64,000 nt of DNA from Plutella xylostella (Eukaryota; Arthropoda; Insecta; Lepidoptera; Plutellidae): positions 1,872,501 to 1,936,500 of the forward strand of contig NC_063998.1 in NCBI RefSeq assembly GCF_932276165.1. Reading direction: 5' to 3'. Positions within the stretch are counted from its first letter, which is position 1. Each line of letters opens with the position of its first letter. Position numbers and translations under genes: made by a program. The notes beneath the pieces were generated by a model. The model did not search any database. It saw only the letters and a list, made by a program, of their open reading frames with translations, and was not told the origin of the DNA. Of this stretch, positions 46,244-58,700 are shown one piece after another.

Positions 46244-48993
46244 ATGAGGGGGTCCACGCTAGCGCTCCTGTGCGCCCTGAGCGTCGCTCGCGCCCTGCCC
46301 ACCGCCCTGCCCGGGGACGCCGTGCAGAAGAAGCTCACCGAGGTCGCCAACGAGGTGCTGAGCCAGCAGCAGCCAATAGACAACACGCACAGCGAGCAGG
46401 AGCTCGTCGAGCAGGTCAACTCCGTCACCGACATCGACAACTCTCTGCGCGTCAACAAATTGGAGGCCATCCCCGTCAAGGTCGTCACCGAGGACGCCAA
46501 GCCCGCCGTCAAGGACTTCGGCATTGAAAAGGGCAGCAACGATGACGTGCCGAAAGAGGAGAGCGCAGTGAAGAGGCAGGAGGTGGATTTAAGCAACCCT
46601 GGTGAGCCTCAGAGGCAGGAGCACGACTCGCAGTCGCCGCAGGACGCCACGCTGGAGCAGCAGGCCGTGGCCGCCTTCAAGCAGGGCATCGCCGACACGC
46701 AGGCGGCGCTCAGCAGCGGGCTGGCCGGCGTGCGGGCCAAGATCCACGGCTACGTGACCGCGGGCGAGTCCGGCGCCTCCGTGGAGCAGAGCATCGCGCA
46801 GCTCCGGGACAGCTTCAACAAGCAGATCGAGGACCTCAACGAGACGCTGCTGGGGTACCTGGTGGCCGCGCAGCCCAGCGAGCAGGAGGCGCCGGCCCCC
46901 GCCGCCGCTCCCAGCAGTGAGGGCGTCAAGAGCATCGACGATATTGAGGAGGAGCCGGCGCAGAGCAAGGGGCTGCTGTTCAACCGTGGCTCCGTGCGTC
47001 AGGAGGCGACGGCCGTGGCGCCAGCCCCCGCGCCCGCGCCCGGCAACACGGACGCGCCGTCAACTGGCAGCGGGCCCTGGGCCAGCGTAGTCGAGGCCTA
47101 CCAGAACATGGTCACCAACGTGCAGCAGAACATGGCCAACTTCCAGACCTCGTGGCAAAACTTCGTGAGCCAGAACGGCGGCGGCAACAACACGGCGGCT
47201 GGGCCCGGCAGCATTATCCAGAGCGTCGGTTCTGGTGGCCAGACGCTCATCGGAGAGCAGAACATAGTTGTTCCCGGAGTCAACGACGAGACGGCGACAC
47301 AGAGCACCAACTTATGGGCGAACCTGCAGCAGTCCGTCACTGGGTTCTTCCGCCCGGGGCAGGCGGCCGGCGCGCCGCAGGCCGCCCAGGCCGACACTCC
47401 AGCCGCTTCAGGACCCTTCGCCGGGATCCAGAACCTGCCCATCTACCAGAACGTGGTTGGCTTCTTCAACCGTCCTCCCGCGAGTAACACGCAAGCCCAG
47501 CCGGCTGCCCCAGTAGTCGCCCCGGCAGCTACTGACTCAGCCGCCGCGTCCAACGAAGCCCCAGCTTCAGAGGTCAAGCCTGAGGCTGCGCAGAAACAGA
47601 AGCCAGCGACGGTGGCTCCGGGGCCGCTGCAGCAGATCGTGCAGCGCCTGCCGCTGGTGTCGGGCGTGGCGCAGCGCCTGCAGACCATGTCCAACCCGGA
47701 GAAGCCGCGCGACGCCGAGCGAGGGCACCTGCATCTCGGCGGACACGGCGGCCACGGCGGATCAGGTGTGTAGCTTGTAGGGTGGTTTTGATGCATGAAA
47801 TTCTTAGCGATCTTTAATTATTCTTATATATTTCTTACATTATTTTATAGATAGGTGTAATATGGTAACTTTTATTTTCTTAATTTATAAATCGTACTTT
47901 CCTTCTCTACGTATACTTACAGCCGTTAAGTATTGCATTCTTATTTACTTACCAGTTTTTCTATATTCCACCTAAATTACGTAGGTATATACCTATTATG
48001 TTTAAGTTCCTATACTTAAGTAGGTACCTATATTTATTATTTATTTAAATACATAATATTTTCCACAAAACCTTCCCATAGTGAGCGCATGGACGAATTT
48101 CGTGACCCAACTGATAAACTCCATAGGCTCAGTGGTCAACAGTTCGGCCGCCGTCATCTCCACTTCCGTTGACAATGCCATTAACACTATAGGCACAAAT
48201 GTTCAGGTATCCACGATGATCAGAATTTACTTACGTGTCGTCCTATTAACTTTTTGTCATATTAATTTACGTTAAGTGCTGTTGTAAATAACAATGTTTT
48301 ATAACTGATATAAAAATAATACCTACACGGGTACTACTATCCTACTACTAAGTATAATTTACGTGTCAATAATAGGCGTTTAATAACAAAACCAGCCTTG
48401 TGTTTTGTAACAACCTAACAGTTATTTATTTATTTAAGTAGTTAATAACAGTTCGGTCAGCAAAACTATGTGTTATGTATCCCTAACAAAGATAAACTTC
48501 GGATAGGTACTGGTCTAAAAACCAACATAGCCTAGAGCCTAGATCCGACTTCTAGACTAATCTCCCGTTAGTTGGAATGGCGATGTTTGTGTTAAGAGCT
48601 ACATTTTGTACTTGTTAGAAACTTGGGTAGGTACTTTACCTACTACTCACAAAAGTAATGGAGCTTTGTGTCGCTTATTTTACGAGTGGTAACAAAGTTT
48701 TGTGAGATGCATTTCGAATTTCAATATGGTTGGTCGAAGTCGTTAAAATAAAATAATTATTATTTTATTCTATGTTAAAAAAAATTATTACGCGGGAAGT
48801 TATTAATGGCAAAACCACTAACTTTTTTTAATTTCCAGGGGATAATAACAACGGCGACAGCAGCCGGTTAGAGCCCGCCAAAAGCGAGCCAGCCAAAGAG
48901 GTCAAACCCATCGAAGAACCTCAGAAGGAGGTCCCAGCGATGATGGTGGAAGAGAAGAAGGAGGAAAGCACAGTTGCTGCTAAGACTGAATAA
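46244..48993 (+). CDS. Unrecognised secreted Ala/Gln/Pro-rich protein (558 aa, alternative C-termini)
   Basis: I do not recognise the family. Main model: exon 1 at 46244-47765 (507 codons, phase 1), then exon 3 at 48839-48993, giving 558 aa. The start MRGSTLALLCALSVARA is a clear signal peptide, with cleavage likely after ARA or PTA. An in-frame ATG at 46208 is upstream of the signal and unlikely. The protein has amphipathic Gln-rich helical stretches (VVEAYQNMVTNVQQNMANFQ, SIAQLRDSFNKQIEDLNETL), Ala/Pro spacers, a dibasic VKRQ, a His/Gly-rich HLHLGGHGGHGG end of exon 1, and a Glu/Lys/Pro tail from exon 3. A well-formed exon at 48082-48206 can be included, moving exon 3 into another frame that stops at 48871 (559 aa). 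Polyadenylation signals AATAAA lie near 49053 and 49072. Strong GC and codon bias suggests high expression. Possibly a hemolymph, cuticle or silk-associated protein; that is only a guess. Confidence 0.8.
48082..48206 (+). CDS. Alternative exon of the secreted-protein gene
   Basis: Acceptor cttcccatag and donor gtatcc enclose 125 nt. Read in the phase set by exon 1, it gives VSAWTNFVTQLINSIGSVVN..., an open, amphipathic Ser/Asn/Val-rich helix in keeping with the rest of the protein. It leaves phase 0, so exon 3 is read GIITTATAAG and stops at 48871. The continuity of both readings argues that the exon is real. Confidence 0.65.
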
Positions 48994-49712
48994 GTCGTAA
49001 GGTGATAATTTAAGAATAAGACTAAGTATTTATTTTATTAATTGTAAATATAAATAAAACAAGAAAATCACAATAAAAATTACAAAATATTTCAGTGTGC
49101 ATTTCTTTTTATCGTCGCTCGTCTCCATTACCATACCATCCCATAAAAAATAAGTAGGTAACTTAAATAACTGTAAAGCGTAAACTGAACTTAAATTCTG
49201 ACTCGATTAGAACCCAAAATTAAGCTCTAAGTATAGGTAAGTCCCTTACTATAATCGATAATAGGTACCATTGGGTACTAGACCCACAAAGCAAGTGACT
49301 AGACCTATCTTTAATATCATCTTCCTCTTAGTTATACCTACTACACAGGAAGCTGGCTTAGGTACGTTGGTTGTAGGTGTAGGTGCCCGTGGTAGTCCCA
49401 GAAGATTCTCGTCAACACAGTAACGAAATCTGGGTCAATTTGTAGGAATATACCAGCTTCCTAGCTTCCATTCCAGCCATCGAGTTCGCGTTCTATGTTT
49501 CCTGGTTGAATGATTGAATGCTCAGAATAATAACGACTTCGATTGTCTGTATGCGATGTATAGTTTCCTTCGTAAAGCTGTATCTACTGTCAGTGTCAGA
49601 CTCAGACGTCAATGTCAAAATTTACAAAGTAAACTCGTGGCTGTCACATGTTGCCGTGTTTTGAAAGTTTTGCAAGTGAATTTTAGTTTATTTTCTGAGT
49701 TAAAGCAACAAA
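48994..49712. other. Gap upstream of THADA
   Basis: Holds the 3' UTR of the secreted-protein gene and the presumed TATA-less promoter and 5' UTR of THADA. No other feature was recognised. Confidence 0.4.
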
Positions 49713-52700
49713 ATGAATGGCTTAACACTAAGAATAACTGGAGGTGGAAGTAAGAAACACAAGAATATAAACAGCGCAATAAATTCTGTTGAATTTACGC
49801 CAGATTTTCAACATAGTTTTGGTAAGTTCTGATCGGTCAGTTTTAAACCACTATTCTTTGAAACTATACTATTTAAATTGAATTACAAGATTTATTTTAA
49901 AATATCTGTGGGGCTTACTTTTCGTGATAAAGTAAACTGCCATCTCTGAAAATATATAATTCTTCATATTTTTTTCATCAGCAGAAGATGACTCTGTATT
50001 CAAAAGTTTTATGTCTTCAACTTCTGCTGAAGAACAGATGACGAAGCTTAAAAATATAATAAATGATGCTAAAGAGCTCACTGATACTGCGATCAGATTT
50101 TTCGTTGGAGTATTTATTCAAGCTCCTGCAAAACATCCGATAAAATGCTTCTTGACAAGGTAAGTTGACTTGATATCATGTCATAGTTAAAAAAAATGAG
50201 TGTGGCTTTTGTCTGGTTGTCCACAATGCTTTGAAGCTAATATACCTTGTTTGTTATTTAATTAAACATAAAATCCTCAATCCCACAGTCAATTGACCAT
50301 TGAAGTGTCTACACTCAGATTGTTTGGCCTACCAACTTTATAAAACACTAGCTGTTCCCGCGAGCTTCGCTTTGCCTTAAAAAGTTTTCTCGTGGGAATT
50401 CCGGGATAAAAAGTAGCCTATGTTCTTTCTCAGGGAATATACCATATTATTATTATTATTTATTTATTATCAGACAAGAAGTCCATAGCAGTTAGTAATA
50501 CAATGTTCTTACATCTTGTTATATACAACAAGAATATGTTAATTGGTGTGTAACTGCATCCATCTCTGAGTCAATGGAGAGTCCCATCGATCAGCAAAGA
50601 CACTGAGGATGCTGTTGGTACTGCAGCGGATGCGAGCCATCAGAGATGCACATCTGTTCCTAATGATGGCGGCAAAACCATTTATACTTGCTTCCATAAA
50701 CATCCCCGAAGCACTACATCGCCACGGCAGCCCCAACAGAACCCTCAGTGCATTATTATACTGGACACGCAGGTCGCTGTATGTCCGCTGGGTAAAGTCC
50801 ACCCATAGGCTGCAGGTGTAGAATGATTGACAGTAAGCTTTAAACAGCGTTACTTTAACTGGCTTCGTACACCGTGCAAACCTACGGGCTAACATGTTGC
50901 AGCGGACAGCCAGCGACCTACGCTCCCGTTCAATGTCACAGTTATCTTTGAGGTCATCCGTCACCCAGTGGCCCAAATATTTAAACTGGGTAACTCTGCG
51001 CAAGGATGATCCGCAGAGCGAGACACACGGAATACTGTCATATTCCATGCCTCTCGCCCTGAAGACCATGAACTCGCTCTTTGTAACGTTATATTTGAGC
51101 CCCTGAGCCGCCGCATATGACTCGCAGATACTGATCAGTCTATTCAGAGCTTCAATCGATGGGCTCAGCAGCACCATATCATCAGCATAACTGATGTTAT
51201 TGATGCAGACTCCGTCAACATGACATCCGATATTGGCGCTGCTGAGCTCAACGATTAGCTTATTTATATAAAAGTTGAAGAGGCGGGGCGAGCTCAGCCC
51301 CCCCTGTCTTACCCCGCACTCCAGCCGGTACACATCAGATTGCGAGCTAACCCATTTCACAGTATTACGCTGACTACTATACCAATACCTAAGTATTGAC
51401 AGTGTCTCGGGTGGTAAAGTTGTTTCTTTTTCTAATTTATTCCACAGAATATTATAATTTACAAGGTCAAATGCCTTCGACAGATCCAAAAAACAGGCAA
51501 AAATTGGCGTCCTTCTCTTAGTATAGTACTGTACAGTCTGCTTGAGGCACAGTATAGCACTCTCCGTTGTGTATGTGTGTGATATGTATACCAAATTTCA
51601 TTCAAATCCGTTCAGTAGTTTTGGCGTGAAAGAGTAACAGACAGACAGACAGACACAGTTACTTTCGCATTTATAATATTACTAGCTGTTCCCGCACGCT
51701 TCGCTTCGCCTTAAAAAGTTTTCCCGTGGGAGTATACCAAATTTCATTCAAATCCGTTCAGTAGTTTTGGCGTGAAAGAGTAACAGACAGACAGACAGAC
51801 ACAGTTACTTTCGCATTTATAATATTAAGTAAGGATTGTAGGAAAGACATTTGATGATCGAAACACTAGCCAACATGTTCATGGGTAAATTTACTGTAGA
51901 TTAACCACTTCAGACTTAGAATTAATAAATAATTATTACAGACAAATAACAAGAAGCAAAGACTTGCACAAAGCATTCACTGCACAGCTAGCGTCAGAAA
52001 TACAAGTCCTAACTTCTGACTTGCCTGACGACTACACAAAGTATGTTGGAGTTATCACAACTCTGTTCACATGCATAGAGAACTTCCCACCGGGGGCTGA
52101 TGCTGTGAGGAGTGAAGAGTTGACAGTTGCGGAGTACCTGAGTGGAGCTTTAAAGTGCTGTGTGGAGACTTTGGTTGGCTCTGGTGATAGGTAATGTAGC
52201 ATTACTATACCTTGTTCCATTTATTAACCATCTTGGATTTTTAAAACAGTTTTTTTTTATTACTATATGGGGACTTTATTTTGGAAAATGCATTGTTTTG
52301 TTAGATTTGTTTGATGTTCAAACCTTTCTAATAAATAATGTTATGAAATAGATTGTACTTACAAACTGTATCTCTCTTAAAAGTGCCTTAATAAAAGACC
52401 ATTTAATATTTCAGCCAGTCACGAGCATTATCTCCAACTGAAAAGAATGAAATATTCAACTTAGCACATTTCACACTGCGCCTGCTTCTGTATGTAGTGC
52501 AGAAAGTATCACCAGCCAACAAATCCAAGTTGATCTCTATGTTCAAGAGCATAAGAGCTAGTATCAAACACTTGATGTTTGAGGATGATGTGCCTATGGA
52601 TACTAAGTCTCTATCAGGCATAGTGATATTGACTATGTATGTCTGTGAGATTGGAGAAGATTCTTGGATTCATGTAGGTACTTTTTTAATGTATTCTTAT

Positions 52701-55700
52701 GTAAGTATAATGTATTCTTATGTAAGTATAATGTATTCTTATGTAAGTATGATTTATTTATTTATTTATTAAGGTTTATTCACAGATAATTAGTTGTTAC
52801 CATATGAGGCGTATTGGGGAAGTTAGTTCCATGCATCCATTATAAATCATAGGATATAAATGATTGTAGGCTTGGACCAACACTGTATTTAAGTAGCCCC
52901 TTTTACACACATATAACAATAATTAAGAGTCCTGATCTTCATGCACTTTCGCACGAAAATTTCTGTAGCACAACAGTGGCTGAATTGAGTGTTGATAATT
53001 TTTTACATTCCCAATTCTATTCTTACAGATATTACAAAGTGACACACCTAACGATCTACAAGTATATCTTCAGAGTGATGCGGGTGAATTGTCCCTATAC
53101 TCGGCCATAGCTATTGTAGTGCCAGTGGGAAGCTTGCAGTCGAAGCATGTGCAAGGGAAACCAGCCCTTATTGCACTGACTGAGAGGATATTGAGGATTG
53201 GAGAAAGGTATGATAAATTCCAAAGTTTCATAACAGGAATCCAAAATAAATCTGTATTGATTAACCTCCTTGAATAAGTTATGTAGCATAAACAAATGTA
53301 ACAATTTTATTAAGTAAAATAAGTAAGTATTACTTGATATTAAACTAACATTATGAGAATGAATGATCTCGCAATAAGAGTAGCAAAACACTGGAGGAAG
53401 TTAGCTTAGTGCATTTACACGATTGAAGAAGAATGAGAATGAAACAATTATCGGCTTTGAATTAGAAAATTATACGAAAGTATAACCTACTGATATATAT
53501 CAGTAGGTTACAGATTATCTACAGATGAGCTACAGATTATCTTTTTAATTCACAGAAGTTCATCAGACACAACATTCACGCTCGGAGTATCTCGCACTGT
53601 ACTGCAAATAGCTAAAACTCTAGAAAAAGTTGAAGATCGCGCCCTCGGTCTAGCGATAGTGGACTCTCTGCTCGTACACATATGGTCGCATTTAGAACAC
53701 TACATGGACAGCGTGCGCCACCTAGCGGCGCAAACGTTGACTTGCGTCGTGAAATATGGCAGCCGCTTGAGAAAATTAGGTAAGTATCCTATTCATATTT
53801 CATTTCGCTATTATTTATACTATTGAGCTCTGAGTTATGGCATCTTTATGTGCCTAGATAAACTCGTATAGTGCTCGTCCCATTCATATTTATCTATGTA
53901 TGTATAATAAATTGTAAACGTTTACCTTTTGTGTCAAGTAAGAAAGAATGCAGTATAGGCAGTATAGCTGTATAGAGAAAGATAACTTTATTGTTTATGA
54001 TGGATATATTATATTATGCAGATCTGACTGGAATTCTGACTAGTATTTTTATTTAATTACTGTTTAAACTATGCTAAAGTTATGTTTTTTCTTATTTCCA
54101 GGTGACGACACAGCAATAAACAACCTATTCACCGCTCTGTCCACTCTAGACAGTACTAGAAAGAGTTACTATGTGATATTAACTGCTTTGACAGAGGAGC
54201 TAGGTCCCAAACACTTGTTGGAGAAAATAGACGGACTTATTGCCTTGTTGATCGACGCGTTGAACATACAGGCTGTGCAGGCTAGTGTGAGTATTTTTTT
54301 ATTTATGAATATAAAAACAATCTTCAAGTCAGTTCTATATTAAATTTATTCAAGCATGAATGATTGATGAGCGGTGGTAGCTCAGTCGGGTTAGCGCCCT
54401 CTATTACGCCAGAGATGCGAGTTCGAATCCCGGCGCTGACACATACCAATGAGTTCTTTGGAATTAAATTACAATACCATCGCACTTACGGTGAAAGGCA
54501 AACATCGTGAAGAAACCTGCACATCTATATTGTAGTTGTGTACGCTAATTGCATTGTACTCATTCAAAAATGGCGATACGGCTCGCAACGTATCACGTGA
54601 ATACAAATGTACAGCGGAAAGCTGACTACACCATCAGGGATTACGGACTGTTTCTTGAAAATAATGTTCAGTATGACATAAAGTTGTTACATTAAAGAGA
54701 AACTCAGTAAAAAAGCTTATTAAAAAAAGCTTATTATAAAATTGATGATTACTTAGAGGACGTTAATGCATGGCTGTGATAAGTAGTTAGCTCTGCTCAT
54801 ATTATTATAATAATAATTATTAAGCTTATATGTATTGTATACCAACTAGTTTTAAGTCTTTTTTTGAAAAGATGGCTCAGGAGTTTCTTGCCTCCGTTCT
54901 TCTCCTTAGACAGAAAGAGCCCCCCCTTATCCGAACGGAGAGTAATTTGTAAAAATTGACGTTCATCAGAAAATTTTATATTTGTACGATGAATAAAAAA
55001 ATTTGAGTTTGAGTTTGAGTTTAAAGACCATGCAGTTAAATTTTTCAGCACTTGATTTACACCCTGTATAACTCAACCCTTTTCTCCAGGCCACAGTAGC
55101 GCTAACCCGTCTCTCCCAACGCTGCTCAGACAGCCCCGACACTGTGTCTCTGTGGGTGGCACCTGTAATACACTACGTGAGGACTCAGAATGTGCACTCG
55201 CAAGTGTTGCGAGTTCTGGACGAGTTGCTGGTCAATGTTGTGGGTTCTGACCCGGGGGTTATGGAGTTTATGTAAGTGTGGGTTAAAGTTGGTTTTTCGA
55301 ATTAAATTGTGTTGTAACTTTTGAATTTTTTAAGCGTTTTTTTTAAATGTAGGTTTGATTATTCTGAGGATTGAGATGCAATACAGTATAAGAAGCGCTA
55401 ATAAAGAAACGAATCTGAAATGGCTGTGTTCAGTTTAGACCATCTTGTGCCAAAAAAGAAGGTTACGGATGTGCAAGTAAAAGTGATGATGTAGTGGCGC
55501 CATTTTACATTCGTTTCTTTATTGATACGACTTATATCACTTTAATTATCACCTTAAAATACAGTCAAAAATAATAATTTAACATGTTTTTTCTTCTAGC
55601 ATAAGTCACATAAAACAAACAGCATCATCGCAAACGCAACTACAGGGGGGCGAGCTAAAATGCATTCTAATGCTATTGTCTGTAGCTCGAAAGTCGGGTT

Positions 55701-58700
55701 ACACCAGCCAAGCGTCCAATAACAATGAGAGTGAATGGAAAGGCATGATACATTATGATGTGTTAAAGCGAGCCGCTATAGATTCTTTGGAAGAGGTAAG
55801 GAAAATTCGTTCTTTCTAAATCTATTCTGTCAAATAACACAACCATTTATATCTTGTATTCATGCACCAATTTGAAGCAGTCAAATTGGTTGTCAGTCGT
55901 TGAATGACCACATGACCAGTGTGCACTGGATGTAGACATAAGGACGGCGATATTGCTATATTTCGAGAACATCCCAGACACAAATACAAATATCTATCCT
56001 GGCCGGGTATCAAACCCAGGATCCTAGCATCATCATTAGACATTACTAACTAACTACATAACAATTTTATTTCTCTTTTTCAGACTCGAATACTATCCCT
56101 ATCTCTAATAGTGGAATCTCCGAAGTCAACGGAGGTATTTGCCCGCGGTGACTTTGATTTCGTCCTGTACTATCTCAAGTACAACATCAACGCACAGTCG
56201 CCCAACTTCCGCCAGTTGACCCTGTCGTTTGTGAAAAAGGTAAGAATGCATTTTTTCAGACTTGCCGTAAAAGGAAAACAATCTTACGGCCGCCATTTGT
56301 ACCGTCTATGTTGTGCATATTCTATTGTAATTTCTGTGTTTGTGTGCAATAAAGAGTTATCTATCTATCTATCTATCTTACTGTGATTAGTAGTTTTATC
56401 TGAAAAGAAAGAAAAACTTAACTGCACTACCATAAAAAACTTTAAAACTGTTTAACAAGGATTTAAAACGAAATTTGACAGATTTTGTAGGGGTTTGACA
56501 GCGCTAAACACCTGTAAATACTATCTAAGTTTTTGTGGTAAGGCCCTAAGATTCGTAGTAGAACAAAAGTTGTTTAGAATGACCCTCAGAGTCATCCCCC
56601 TTTCGACTAACTATATCACTGTCTAAAAACAAAATTTGTGCATTTTTTTTTTGTCGTGGTGATAGTTATTGCCCCTGAATGAAACTTGTGTAAAATATGT
56701 AATGATAAAATATCATAACACTCAATTTCACTTTTCTCTTACAGTTCATGAAACGCTTAGAAGAAAGCTACAAAGTTCTAAAGAGACAAAAGCCCACCGA
56801 GGACGAAACTAACAACAGTGACTATTACTTACATTTCTTTGAGCAACTTCGAAGGTTCTGCTTCGACAGCTTGTTGCAAGGTGCCAATTACAGTAGGAAG
56901 TTTGTTGCCTTGCAGACACTTGTGTGGGGGGAACAACTCAATTTTGACGGGTATACAAGGTCAGTACAAGTTATATTTCTAAAACCGTAGATTTTAATGA
57001 TATCATGAGTACCTATTAACATTTAATTTAAGCTTGATAATTTAATATCTATGGCTATAATATCCAATTTTTACAAATCCAAATTAGTCGTATCACAAAT
57101 AGACTTGAATATATAAATAATTGAGTGTATGGTAATTCGTGATATTTTATTTCAGATTATGGACCGAAGACTATGTAGAGAAGTTGCTGTTACGTTTAGA
57201 GGACAGCTATGAGAACAACAAGTGCTACGCTTTGCAGATACTCTGTAACTGTCCTGTTGATTTACTTGAGGTAAAGTTCTTGTCATTATATCGATAGATT
57301 TTATATAATATATGTAATAAAATCAACTATAATTTAAATCAAGGCTCGTTTTATAGTACCTACCTGACCCAAAAAGTTTTGATTTTGATTTTTTGAAAGT
57401 TGGGGGAGTATATTTTATATGATAACACGATAATCTATGAAATGATTCTATCTTTATTTCACAGGCAAAAAAGTACTCTATATCTCTAGAAATAGAAGAC
57501 ATATTGCGACAGGCGTCGTGCGTGAAACCGACCGAGTGTGTATCAGCCGCTTACAAACTAAAGTTGCTGAATAAAAAACTACCTCATATATTACTGCAAG
57601 GAAACGAGAGGTGAGAAATAAGATCATCAGACCCTAATAAATAAATAAATAAACTTTATTTCAAAAATGTTACACAAAAAGTACCACAATACTAGTTACA
57701 ATTGCTAGAATGAACTTATATTATAGAAGTATAATAAATTACTTAATAATTAATTTAATCATGTAAATATTCCTTGTAACAATAAGGTTTTTAGATAATC
57801 ACATTATGTAATAGTCCGTATGCGGTAATCCTCTGATGTCTAAACTAGGGAAACCCTGTAATATAGACATCAGTGACTTTCTCAGAAATAATCAATGATG
57901 CAGTTATCTATCAGATGTTCACACTCTTAAACAATTAATTAAGCAATGTACATTCAGTAAAGTAGCGATAACAGTTGATAATAATGAAATTGTTATATAA
58001 ACTTGTACTATATTATGGGTACTTACTAATTTAAAATTAAGATTAAGGCATGCGTACAGAAAAATGAGAATTTAATAATTAATTTTAGCTAGTTGATGTT
58101 AGTAGACTTTCAGTTGACTGATAATCAAGGGATTTTAGGTATTTCGTTACAGTAATCGTAAAATTATTAAAGTATAATCTAGATTTACACATTAAGACAA
58201 AGTACCTAAGTCCCATTAGAGAAGGAGAAGGCGAGTGTGAAATGCGTCAAAACTGTGTGATGCCATTCATTGGTGCGTTATTCGTCTATTGCAGCAAGCA
58301 CTGCTAATAATATTATAAAAGGAAAATTATTAAGAATCTTTGTGAATCTCTTACGTAAAAAATACTGAATTCATAAATTCAGCATTCCCAGCAGATAACA
58401 GGTATTATCATAGATCAAGTAGTACTCGTTATTCTATGGTATTATGCTAAACATCCCTACACAATTTCTTGTCATAACTATCTATATGTTTATAACCGCA
58501 AAAAAACCGTCTATTCCAGCGAAATCCCGTCAGCATCAACCTACGCTCTCCTCACAATACTTCTTCACAAACTGCATGAAGAGTTAGAAATAGCCACAAA
58601 ATGCATACTGACGGCCGCGGCTCATGCACCCATGTACGGACTACTGCACTGTATAGCACACGTGGTGAAGGATGTAGATGCTGAGTAAGGAACCTTTATA

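Noticed and set aside
46042..46596. 184-codon minus-strand frame over the secreted-protein gene
   Set aside because: It is antisense to a signal-peptide-bearing coding exon with biased codon use; composition follows from the plus frame.
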